Assembly: GCA_963737365.1 (NCBI GenBank)
Contig: CAVTSD010000007.1
Span: 1 to 64,000 of the forward strand
DNA from: Roseiarcus sp963737365
GTDB taxonomy: Bacteria; Pseudomonadota; Alphaproteobacteria; Rhizobiales; Beijerinckiaceae
Direction: 5' to 3'
DNA length: 64,000 bases
Every line of letters begins with the position of its first letter. Position 1 is the first letter of the stretch. The position numbers and the translations under genes were made by a program. The notes below the pieces were generated by a model. The model had not been told where the DNA came from. It worked only from the letters and a program-made list of their open reading frames with translations, and searched no databases. Of the stretch, positions 46,558 through 53,725 are shown in pieces.

Positions 46558-46914
46558 ATGAATCGATTCCTTCTTGTCACGGCCGTCGCAGCGATCACGA
46601 CGCTCAGCGCGGCGAAAGCGGATCCCGTGCCGCTCTCGACTTACGCCGATGCGAACGGCTTCATCGATGTGCAGACGCTTACTTGCGGCCAGCTCGCCAA
46701 CACCTACCAGGAGGACGCCAACGCGCTGACCTCATGGTACAGCGGCTGGTACAACGGCCTTGCGCACAAGCACTTCGCCGACTTCAAGAAGGGCCGCGAG
46801 GTCGAGCATCAGGTGATCGAATATTGCAAGGCGCATCCTGAGGAGAAGATCATTCATGCTGTTGGCAAGATGATCAAGGAGGATCGCGCCGAGGGCATGA
46901 TGCAGGAGAAGTGA
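46558..46914 (+). CDS. HdeA/HdeB-family periplasmic acid-stress-like protein
   Basis: A 118-residue exported protein: signal peptide MNRFLLVTAVAAITTLSAAKA, then FIDVQTLTCGQLANTYQEDA and VIEYCKAHPEEKIIHAVGKM with the two Cys that form the family disulfide. HdeA-type proteins are periplasmic chaperones active at low pH in enterobacteria; alphaproteobacterial relatives are less well studied. The ATG at 46558 is preceded by GGGAGA. The next secreted-protein gene begins 7 bases after the stop, so they form an operon. Confidence 0.85.
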   Translation: MNRFLLVTAVAAITTLSAAKADPVPLSTYADANGFIDVQTLTCGQLANTYQEDANALTSWYSGWYNGLAHKHFADFKKGREVEHQVIEYCKAHPEEKIIHAVGKMIKEDRAEGMMQEK

Positions 46915-46921
46915 GGGGGCG

Positions 46922-47299
46922 ATGAAACATCTGCTTTTAGCGGCGGCGCTCGGCCTTGCGGCGCCAATCTTGACAGGCATGGGCGCAAGCGCGCAACAGA
47001 CCGTGACATTTCTGTGCGCCGCGCCCGCAGGCCATGTGTGCCAGTTCGCCGTCAAGACCGGCGGCGCCCAGATGACTTTCGCTTTGCCGTCCGGCGAGCA
47101 GAAGGAAGTGGCGAGCATCACGCCGCACGCGGATAAATATTGCGTGTGCGACCCGGGCCCGGTCACGCCGGACTGCACGGCGCCTCAGCTCGGCCATTGG
47201 TGCCTTGGCTCGTGGCTCGATGTCGACACAGGGCTAAATTCCGAGAACGACGCCGGCAAGGGGCACTACGCGACGGCTCGTAACGAGGACGCTGAATAA
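46922..47299 (+). CDS. Secreted Cys-containing hypothetical protein
   Basis: A 125-residue protein with signal peptide MKHLLLAAALGLAAPILTGM-GASAQ, followed by a small beta-rich domain (TVTFLCAAPAGHVCQFAVKT, AQMTFALPSGEQKEVASI) and a Cys cluster (YCVCDPG...DCTAPQ...HWCLG), enough for three disulfides. It is co-transcribed with the HdeA-like gene. The family is not recognised; a periplasmic location is likely. Confidence 0.75.
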   Translation: MKHLLLAAALGLAAPILTGMGASAQQTVTFLCAAPAGHVCQFAVKTGGAQMTFALPSGEQKEVASITPHADKYCVCDPGPVTPDCTAPQLGHWCLGSWLDVDTGLNSENDAGKGHYATARNEDAE

Positions 47300-47367
47300 A
47301 GGTCAGCGTCCGAAGAAGACGCGTTTTTTGCGTTAGTTTGCTGCGTCGCCAACATCGGCTGGGGAGT

Positions 47368-47577
47368 ATGAAAATGAAGTATGCAATTATTGGGATGATT
47401 CTCGCGCTCAGCGTCACTGAGGCGAATGCGGTCGTTTACTGCGCAGCCGGCGCCTACCACGCTGGGTGCGTCCGCCGACCGCCTGCTGGCGTCGCTGTCG
47501 TTGCGCCGAGACCGATGGGCGCGGCTGTCGTCGCGCCGCGTTGTCGCGTGATCGACGGGCGGCGCATCTGTCGCTAG
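47368..47577 (+). CDS. Small secreted protein
   Basis: A 69-residue ORF from ATG 47368 (GGGGAG upstream); ATG 47374 is also possible. It has a signal peptide (MKYAIIGMILALSVTEANA), then VVYCAAGAYHAGCVRRPPAG and a Pro/Val-rich tail ending CRVIDGRRICR. Four Cys are available for disulfides. The layout is one that recurs among small secreted proteins of rhizobia and Bradyrhizobium relatives; function unknown. Confidence 0.7.
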   Translation: MKMKYAIIGMILALSVTEANAVVYCAAGAYHAGCVRRPPAGVAVVAPRPMGAAVVAPRCRVIDGRRICR

Positions 47578-47744
47578 TCGACCGGCACAGCGGCTCTTAG
47601 GTCGTAATTCCTAAAAGATCAGGGCTTCCGCCGCGCGCCGAGGCTCGCGGCGGAAGGGCGCCTCTTAGCGGGCCAGGACCAACGCTTGGCCTCCTGGCGA
47701 CGAGCGGCTGCCAGCCAGCGAAACGGCATCAAAAGGGGGCAAAC

Positions 47745-50255
47745 ATGAATCGCCAATGGCTTCGTCGCGGGATCGCGCTGACCGCCCTCATGACGCTGTG
47801 GGACGTCGCCCCGGCCTTGTCTCAAGAGATCACCGGCACACCCGGCTCGCCCGGCGCCACATTGACGATTGACGGCGCCCAACTCCCGCCTCCGCCCGTG
47901 CCGTTCGGCGGCGTGATCAAGGAGACGGCGTCCGGCTCCACGCCATACTGGCCGCCGCGCGTCGTTCCGCCGAAAGGCGCGCCGAACATCCTGCTCATCA
48001 TGACGGACGACCAGGGCTACGGCGTTCCCGGCACCTTTGGCGGCGTCATACCGACGCCGGCGCTCGACCGCGTCGCGGCAGCAGGCTTGCGCTACACCGA
48101 ATTCCACTCGACCGCCCTTTGCTCGCCGACGCGAGCTGCGCTGATTACAGGGCGCAACCATCACGAGGTCGGCTACGGCGTGATCGGTGAATTGTCGACC
48201 GGCTATCCGGGCTACGATTCGATAATCGGTCCCGAGAACGCCACCATTGGCCGGATCCTGCGCGACAACGGCTACGCGACGTCCTGGTTCGGCAAGGACC
48301 ACAACATTCCGACCTATCAGTACAGCGCGGCCGGTCCCTTCGAACAATGGCCGGTCGGACTCGGCTTCGAGTATTTTTACGGCTTCCTCGGCGGCGAGAC
48401 CGACCAATGGACGCCCTATCTCTATCGCAACACAAGCCCAGTCGAGCCTTGGGTCGGCAAGCCCGGCTACAACCTCACCACAGATCTCGCGGACGACGCG
48501 ATTCATCATATGCGGGAGCTCAACGCTTCCGCGCCCGACAAGCCGTTCTTCGTTTATTACGTGCCGGGCGGCAGCCATTCGCCCCATCAGCCGACGAAGG
48601 AATGGATCGACAAATTCCACGGCAAGTTCGACATGGGCTGGGAAAATCTGCGCGAGCAGATCTTCGCCAACCAGAAGCGGCTGGGCGTCATCCCGCCCGA
48701 GACGCAGCTCACGCCATGGCCTGACGGCCAGGATGCTTACGGCGGCGCCAAGCTGCCGCGATGGGATTCGCTCTCGCTCGTCCAGAAGACGCTGTATGCT
48801 CGCGAGGCCGAGGTGTTCGCCGCCTACACCGCCTATACCGACCATGAAATCGGGCGCGTCGTCCAGGAAGTGCAGGACGAGGGCAAGCTCGACAACACGC
48901 TGATCATCTACATCGACGGCGACAACGGCACGAGCGCCGAGGGCACGCTCGAAGGCACCTTCAATCAGCTCACCGCCTACAACGGCATTCTAACGCTTCC
49001 GGAAGTCGTGCAGATGCTGCACTACGAGGACTGGGGCTCCCATAACACCTATCCGCATATGTCGGTGGCGTGGTCATGGGCGTTCGACACGCCCTTCAAG
49101 TGGACCAAGCAGGTGGCGTCGCATTTTGGCGGCACACGACAGGGCTTGGCGATTTCGTGGCCTGGTCACATCAACGACGTTGGCGGAATCCGCGGTCAGT
49201 TCCATCACATCGTCGACATTGTTCCGACAATTCTCGAGGCCGCAGGAATCAAGCCGCCGACGACCGTCGACGGCATCGCGCAAAAGCCGATCGACGGGGT
49301 GAGCATGAGCTACACCTTCGACAAGGCGAACGCCAACGCGCCCTCGAAGCGCGACACCCAATATTTCGAGATGGTCGGCAATCGCGCCATCTATCACGAC
49401 GGCTGGATCGCGGCGACCACGCCGCCCGCAGCGCCCTGGCTCTTGGCCACCGGCAAGCTTCCCGACCTCGAGACTGGGTACAAGTGGGAACTTTACGACA
49501 TCAGGAAAGACTATTCCGAGTCCGACGATCTCGCCGCCAAAATGCCGGACAAGCTCAAGGAGATGCAGGGGCTGTTCAAAACCGTAGCTGCCGAGAACAA
49601 CGTCTTTCCGCTCGACAATTCCGGGTTCTCGCGGCTGCTGACTCCACGTCCGAGCGCAACGGCGGGCAAGACCCAATTCACTTATGTCGGCGAGAACGTC
49701 GGCATCCCGGTTGGCAACGCGCCCAGCATCCTCGATCGCGATTATACGATCACCGCCGACATTACCGTCCCGGAAGGAGGCGCCGAGGGCATGATCGTGA
49801 CGCTCGGCGGCCGCTTCGGCGGCTACGGCCTCTATCTGCTTCATGGCAAGCCGGTGTTCGACTACAACTTCCTCGATCTCAAGCAGACGCGATGGGAGGG
49901 CGGCGTGACCGGCGAGGACTTGTTCACCCGGCCTCTATCGCCCGGCAAGCACAGGATCGTTTTCGACTTTAAATACGATGGGCCGGGCCTCGCCAAAGGC
50001 GGAACGGGCGTGCTTTCGGTCGACGGTCACGAATTGTCGAAGAAAACCATCGAGCACACGATTCCGCTTCTGATGTCGATTGACGAAACGTTCGACGTCG
50101 GCGCCGACACCCGCACCCCCGTGGACGATAGTTACGAGGTGCCGTTTCAATTCACGGGCGCGATCGACAAGCTGACGTTCGATCTTGGACCTTCGCAGAT
50201 CAAGGAGTCGGACAAGCCGGCTATCGATGAGGGGATGAAGAAGACCGACAACTGA
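47745..50255 (+). CDS. Periplasmic arylsulfatase
   Basis: An 836-residue type I sulfatase. A signal peptide (MNRQWLRRGIALTALMTLWD...ALS-Q) directs export. Metal and active-site motifs: NILLIMTDDQGYGVPGTFGG, then the formylglycine signature with Cys126 in STALCSPTRAALITGR, SWFGKDHNIP and YIDGDNGTSAEGTLEG. The C-terminal ~200 residues form a concanavalin-like beta domain (YTITADITVPEGGAEGMIVT, FDYNFLDLKQTRWEGG). The Cys must be oxidised to formylglycine by a sulfatase-maturing enzyme encoded elsewhere. It probably releases sulfate from aryl or sugar sulfate esters. No sulfate genes lie nearby. Confidence 0.95.
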   Translation: MNRQWLRRGIALTALMTLWDVAPALSQEITGTPGSPGATLTIDGAQLPPPPVPFGGVIKETASGSTPYWPPRVVPPKGAPNILLIMTDDQGYGVPGTFGGVIPTPALDRVAAAGLRYTEFHSTALCSPTRAALITGRNHHEVGYGVIGELSTGYPGYDSIIGPENATIGRILRDNGYATSWFGKDHNIPTYQYSAAGPFEQWPVGLGFEYFYGFLGGETDQWTPYLYRNTSPVEPWVGKPGYNLTTDLADDAIHHMRELNASAPDKPFFVYYVPGGSHSPHQPTKEWIDKFHGKFDMGWENLREQIFANQKRLGVIPPETQLTPWPDGQDAYGGAKLPRWDSLSLVQKTLYAREAEVFAAYTAYTDHEIGRVVQEVQDEGKLDNTLIIYIDGDNGTSAEGTLEGTFNQLTAYNGILTLPEVVQMLHYEDWGSHNTYPHMSVAWSWAFDTPFKWTKQVASHFGGTRQGLAISWPGHINDVGGIRGQFHHIVDIVPTILEAAGIKPPTTVDGIAQKPIDGVSMSYTFDKANANAPSKRDTQYFEMVGNRAIYHDGWIAATTPPAAPWLLATGKLPDLETGYKWELYDIRKDYSESDDLAAKMPDKLKEMQGLFKTVAAENNVFPLDNSGFSRLLTPRPSATAGKTQFTYVGENVGIPVGNAPSILDRDYTITADITVPEGGAEGMIVTLGGRFGGYGLYLLHGKPVFDYNFLDLKQTRWEGGVTGEDLFTRPLSPGKHRIVFDFKYDGPGLAKGGTGVLSVDGHELSKKTIEHTIPLLMSIDETFDVGADTRTPVDDSYEVPFQFTGAIDKLTFDLGPSQIKESDKPAIDEGMKKTDN

Positions 50256-50451
50256 TCGGCGCGCCCTTACTCAAGCCCGCAGTGGAGCGCCAGTCGAGAC
50301 GGATGGCTCACCCCTGACATGGGATGGATCCGGCGTGGCCGAACGCGAAACGAATCCGGAAGCCCCCGCGAGAGACGGAAACTGACAAACGAAGGTTTAC
50401 AAAAGTCGTGAGAGCGCCATCGACAAATGCGAGGGCCGACAGGAAATAAGA

Positions 50452-50880
50452 TTATGCCTTATGGCGCCGATAATAAGCGAAAATCTGCTCGAACACTTCG
50501 TCGGCGACGGCCCGTTGGGCCGCTGATGGTGTGACTGCGGGTTCAAATTCGATTTGGATGGGATAGCCTGTTCGTTTTCTCACAACTAGATATGTGATAT
50601 CCGGGCGGCCGGCGGCCCGCTCCTCGAGACTGATTTTATCCAGAATTGGATTCCAAGGACCCTGAGTGGGAATGCCGACCAGTGCGCCAAATTCCGTGTA
50701 ATCCATCTTCTTTCTGCGCTTCGCCATTTTGACGAGCGCTTGGCGAATATCATCGGCTCGGTCTTCATAGGGAATCTTCGTGTCCATATGGGCGCTCACG
50801 TCCAATAGGACGGATTCAAGCACCCACCGCCGGCCGGTCAAGTCCAAAAATATTGCGTCGCACACTTCGGGTGCATCCAT
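50452..50880 (-). CDS. Hypothetical protein
   Basis: A 142-residue ORF from ATG 50880 (a GTG directly before it is an alternative). It has an N-terminal strand region (VCDAIFLDLTGRRWVLESVL), a basic helix (ALVKMAKRRKKMDYTEFGAL), VGIPTQGPWNPILDKISLEE and DITYLVVRKRTGYPIQIEFE, then a C-terminal helix. It lacks a signal peptide and membrane segments. I do not recognise the family. Base use is lower in GC than in its neighbours, so transfer is possible. Confidence 0.6.
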   Translation of the reverse strand: MDAPEVCDAIFLDLTGRRWVLESVLLDVSAHMDTKIPYEDRADDIRQALVKMAKRRKKMDYTEFGALVGIPTQGPWNPILDKISLEERAAGRPDITYLVVRKRTGYPIQIEFEPAVTPSAAQRAVADEVFEQIFAYYRRHKA

Positions 50881-51309
50881 CACCCGCCGAGGCCGGAAGT
50901 CGTCGCCAAGCGATGCCTTATTTCACGCGAATAATTGACAGATTGGGACTTCGGCGCCAACCAATTGCGCCAACAAATCCTTTTTGATTCCGGAAAGAGA
51001 TGTTATTATTTCTGCTCATCGAAACCGCGCGGTAGCGCCGGCGCGAGGTGGGGGCGGGAAGGACCGGAGAACGCAGGACGTTGGAGAGGTTTGGCCGACG
51101 ATCAAGACTGGGAGTTCGTAGCAAAAGATTTTTTGTTTGAATCGCTCGTAACCCATTGAAAAGGCCCGATTCGAAAAAATAAACGCTAGTAAATGCAAGC
51201 TATTTTACTAGCGTTTACTAACGTTTAACGGCGTTTATTGGCGCTTAAGGGTTCAGGTCGCAGCTCTTATGAGCGGCCATTGCGAGCCTGTGTCGCGTTC
51301 AGCCTAAGC
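50881..51309. other. Intergenic stretch holding the left copy of the inverted ~100-bp element
   Basis: About 430 bases without a convincing gene. The part from 50930 to 51140 is of mixed composition, with no protein-like ORF; the right part is the A/T-rich repeat described separately (51148-51249). The HNH gene on the minus strand ends at 51310, so its terminator would have to lie here; the repeat's stem could serve. Confidence 0.4.
51148..51249 (+). repeat. Left copy of an inverted ~100-bp intergenic element with phased decamers
   Basis: From GTAACCCATTGAAAAGGC the sequence matches, at about 85 of 100 positions, the reverse complement of 58903-58998. Inside is a 13-bp perfect stem (AAACGCTAGTAAA / TTTACTAGCGTTT, 10-base loop), then units GCGTTTACTA, ACGTTTAACG, GCGTTTATTG, GCGCTTAAGG spaced exactly 10 bases. 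Confidence 0.9.
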
Positions 51310-51876
51310 CTACTCTTCCAGCTCGCTATCCCAGTAGAGATAGTCCATCCAGCTTTCGTGCAAATAGTTCGGCGGAAACAGGCGCCCGTTCTGGTGCAGG
51401 TCGTGGACGGTCGGCTGAAAGGGCTTGGTCGCGGGCCACATGCGCGCTGTCGCCGGCAGCATGTCCGCCTTCCTGAGATTGCACTCCGAACAGGCGGCGA
51501 CCACGTTCTCCCAGGTTGTGATCCCGCCCTTCGAGCGCGGAACGACATGGTCGAAGGTGAGGTCGTCCCGCTGGCCGCAATATTGGCAGGTGAAGCGGTC
51601 GCGCAGGAACACGTTGAACCGGGTGAAGGCCGGGAAGCGGGTCGGCTTGACGTAGCTTTTGAGCGACACCACCGAGGGCAGCCGCATCTCGAAGCTCGGA
51701 CTGCGCACGAGCGTGTCGTATTCGGAGATGATGTTGACCCGGTCGAGGAAGACCGCCTTGATGGCGTCCTGCCAGCACCAAATGGACAGCGGATAGTAGC
51801 TGAGCGGACGGTAGTCCGCGTTCAAAACGAGCGCCGGACAGTTCCCCGGCGAAACTGAGCGAACATGAACCGTCAA
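51310..51876 (-). CDS. HNH endonuclease
   Basis: A 188-residue protein beginning with ALVLNADYRPLSYYPLSIWC and carrying an HNH zinc-finger nuclease domain: RFTCQYCGQRDDLTFDHVVP (CxxC and the catalytic DH), SKGGITTWENVVAACSECNL with the Asn and the second CxxC. It is the widespread chromosomal type present in most Hyphomicrobiales, not linked to phage. Its role is unknown. It lies 152 bp downstream of the zincin gene on the same strand. Confidence 0.93.
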   Translation of the reverse strand: MTVHVRSVSPGNCPALVLNADYRPLSYYPLSIWCWQDAIKAVFLDRVNIISEYDTLVRSPSFEMRLPSVVSLKSYVKPTRFPAFTRFNVFLRDRFTCQYCGQRDDLTFDHVVPRSKGGITTWENVVAACSECNLRKADMLPATARMWPATKPFQPTVHDLHQNGRLFPPNYLHESWMDYLYWDSELEE

Positions 51877-52028
51877 ACCGACGCTCCGTCCTCCGCACGT
51901 TGACGCTGGCCGGTCTCCGAATCCGGCCGCGTCCTTACTCTACAGCTTGCGTGACGCCCTTGTGAAGGCCCCGAAATCCAGCGCGCTCCCAGGCTTTCCC
52001 GCTCGCCCGGCGTGGCCCGGCCCTCGAA

Positions 52029-52454
52029 TCAATCGGCGGCCCGCTCTTCGATCGCCTCGATGTCGGCGTCCGAGAGCCCCACGTGATGGCCGATCTCATG
52101 GACAAGCACGTGGGTCACGACCTCGTCCAGCGTCTCCTCGCCGTCGCACCAGAAGTCGAGCAACGGCCGACGATAGAGCCAGATCATGTTGGGCAATTCG
52201 CCCGTCTCTCCGGTCGCGCCGCCCTGAGCGAGGCCGCGGCCGCGAAAGAGGCCAAGGAGGTCAAAGTCGCTCTCGGCGCCCATTTCTTTGAGCGTCTCGT
52301 CGTCGGGAAAGTCGGTCACCTGGATGACCAGGCCCTCGGTCAACTCGCGGAATGAAGCCGGCAGGCGATCAAATGCGGCCCGAGCGAGCGCGTCGATGTC
52401 TTCGGAGGTTGGCGCACGCAACGAAGCGAGGGCGGTCGCCGTCTCGCCACTCAT
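52029..52454 (-). CDS. Zincin-like metallopeptidase family protein
   Basis: A 141-residue protein of the minimal zincin (DUF1025/metallopeptidase) family: IDALARAAFDRLPASFRELT, GLVIQVTDFPDDETLKEMG, MIWLYRRPLLDF and the zinc motif TLDEVVTHVLVHEIGHHVGL (HExxHxxG). Substrate unknown. Its start overlaps the stop of the cyclic-nucleotide-binding gene by four bases, so both are translated from one message. Confidence 0.92.
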   Translation of the reverse strand: MSGETATALASLRAPTSEDIDALARAAFDRLPASFRELTEGLVIQVTDFPDDETLKEMGAESDFDLLGLFRGRGLAQGGATGETGELPNMIWLYRRPLLDFWCDGEETLDEVVTHVLVHEIGHHVGLSDADIEAIEERAAD

Positions 52455-52936
52455 TGCGCGGCCCGAGGTCTTGGCGCGAGCGGCCCTTCGAACGACTTGG
52501 CGCGAGTTGCATCCAGTCCGTCGACCAGGCGGCGCATTCGGGCGGCGAGGGCTGCTCGAATCTTTTCGGCGCCGCCTGGAAACTCGGTCAGAACGCGCCG
52601 GAACATCTCATGGGGTATCCGCATGACGAGGGCGTCCTCTGCGGCGCGCGCGCTGACGCGGCGCGTGGTTGGCGCATAAAGCGCGCTCTCACCGAGGAGG
52701 GCCCCTTCGGCGACGCGCCGCTCGGCTTTTGGCTCCGCTCCGTCCTCGACCAAGAGAATCGAGCCCGAATGGACGAAATAGCCAGAGTCGGCGGTTTCGC
52801 CGGCAAAGAACAACGCTTCCCCTGCTCTCAAGCGTCGTTTCTCACAAGAAAAAGCGATCAATTGCAGGGCTTCGCGCGGAAGAAGGTCGAAAGGCCGTGT
52901 CCGCCCGAGCCGCAGGACGTCGTCGTCGAGCGTCAC
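52451..52936 (-). CDS. Cyclic nucleotide-binding domain protein (Crp-like, no HTH)
   Basis: A 161-residue protein with a cNMP-binding beta-roll: FDLLPREALQLIAFSCEKRR, LRAGEALFFAGETADSGYFV, EGALLGESALYAPTTRRVSA. There is no C-terminal helix-turn-helix; the protein ends after one helix and a Pro/Arg tail, so it is a stand-alone sensor rather than a Crp-type regulator. It overlaps the response-regulator gene upstream and the zincin gene downstream by four bases each. Confidence 0.9.
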   Translation of the reverse strand: MTLDDDVLRLGRTRPFDLLPREALQLIAFSCEKRRLRAGEALFFAGETADSGYFVHSGSILLVEDGAEPKAERRVAEGALLGESALYAPTTRRVSARAAEDALVMRIPHEMFRRVLTEFPGGAEKIRAALAARMRRLVDGLDATRAKSFEGPLAPRPRAAQ

Positions 52937-53646
52937 GCGGTTCGCCCTCCAGCCGCAGCGCTCGCCACGAGCTTGTAGCCGCCGCCCTCCGTCACAAGAA
53001 GCTGCGCTTCGGCCGGATTGTTCTCGATTTTCTGACGCAGACGATAGATGTGCGTTTCCAGCGTGTGCGTCGTCACGTTGGCGTTATAGCCCCAGACATG
53101 CTTGAGCAATGTCTCGCGAGCCACCGGCTGTTGCTCGGCGCGATGCAGATAACGCAAGATCGCCGCTTCTTTCTCGGTCAGCCGCAATTTCACCCCTTGC
53201 GGGTCGACGAGGTTCTTCGAAGTCGGCCGGAAGGTATACGTGCCGACCTGGAACTCCGCGTCCTCGCTGGCTTCATATTGCCTCAGCTGCGAACGAATGC
53301 GGGCCAGCAGCACGACAAATCGGAACGGCTTGCCGACGTAATCGTTCGCGCCGGAATCAAGGCCCGACACGGCGTCCGCATCCGTATCGTGCGCCGTCAG
53401 CATGATGATCGGCCGACGATATCCATCGCGGCGCATCTGTTTTACCGCCTCGCGCCCATCACGATCCGGCAAGCCCACATCCATGATGATAAGGTCCGGG
53501 GTCGACGTTGCGACCGCCTCAAGCGCGGCTCCCGCCGTCCCGACGGCCTGAACCTGAAACTCTGGATGCAGAGCCAATTGTTCGACCAGCGCCTGACGCA
53601 GGTCGTTGTCATCGTCCACGATCAGCAATTGCCGCGTTTGGCTCAT
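52933..53646 (-). CDS. OmpR/PhoB-family response regulator
   Basis: A 237-residue two-domain regulator: receiver LLIVDDDNDLRQALVEQLAL with acceptor Asp in DLIIMDVGLPDRDG and the KPF switch in GANDYVGKPFRFVVLLARI, then a winged helix (LTEKEAAILRYLHRAEQQPV, ETHIYRLRQKIENNPAE). No sensor kinase is next to it. It is the first gene of the regulator, cNMP-binding protein, zincin operon, a grouping I associate with Hyphomicrobiales chromosomes. Confidence 0.94.
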   Translation of the reverse strand: MSQTRQLLIVDDDNDLRQALVEQLALHPEFQVQAVGTAGAALEAVATSTPDLIIMDVGLPDRDGREAVKQMRRDGYRRPIIMLTAHDTDADAVSGLDSGANDYVGKPFRFVVLLARIRSQLRQYEASEDAEFQVGTYTFRPTSKNLVDPQGVKLRLTEKEAAILRYLHRAEQQPVARETLLKHVWGYNANVTTHTLETHIYRLRQKIENNPAEAQLLVTEGGGYKLVASAAAGGRTA

Positions 53647-53725
53647 CGATCTACTTTACCCGCTGGAGAGCGCGCCGGCTACCGTAGGATTACGGCGAGC
53701 ATGCGGCTGCCGCGAGAGGACAACA

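Noticed and set aside
50935..51159. 74-codon ORF on the plus strand running into the left repeat
   Set aside because: Composition is not protein-like (Gly/Arg/Trp patches), no Shine-Dalgarno, and no counterpart in the right repeat copy.
51148..51249. Phased decamers considered as a CRISPR array or plasmid replication iterons
   Set aside because: Units are 10 bases with no spacers of CRISPR length, and no Cas or replication initiator gene is present in the window.
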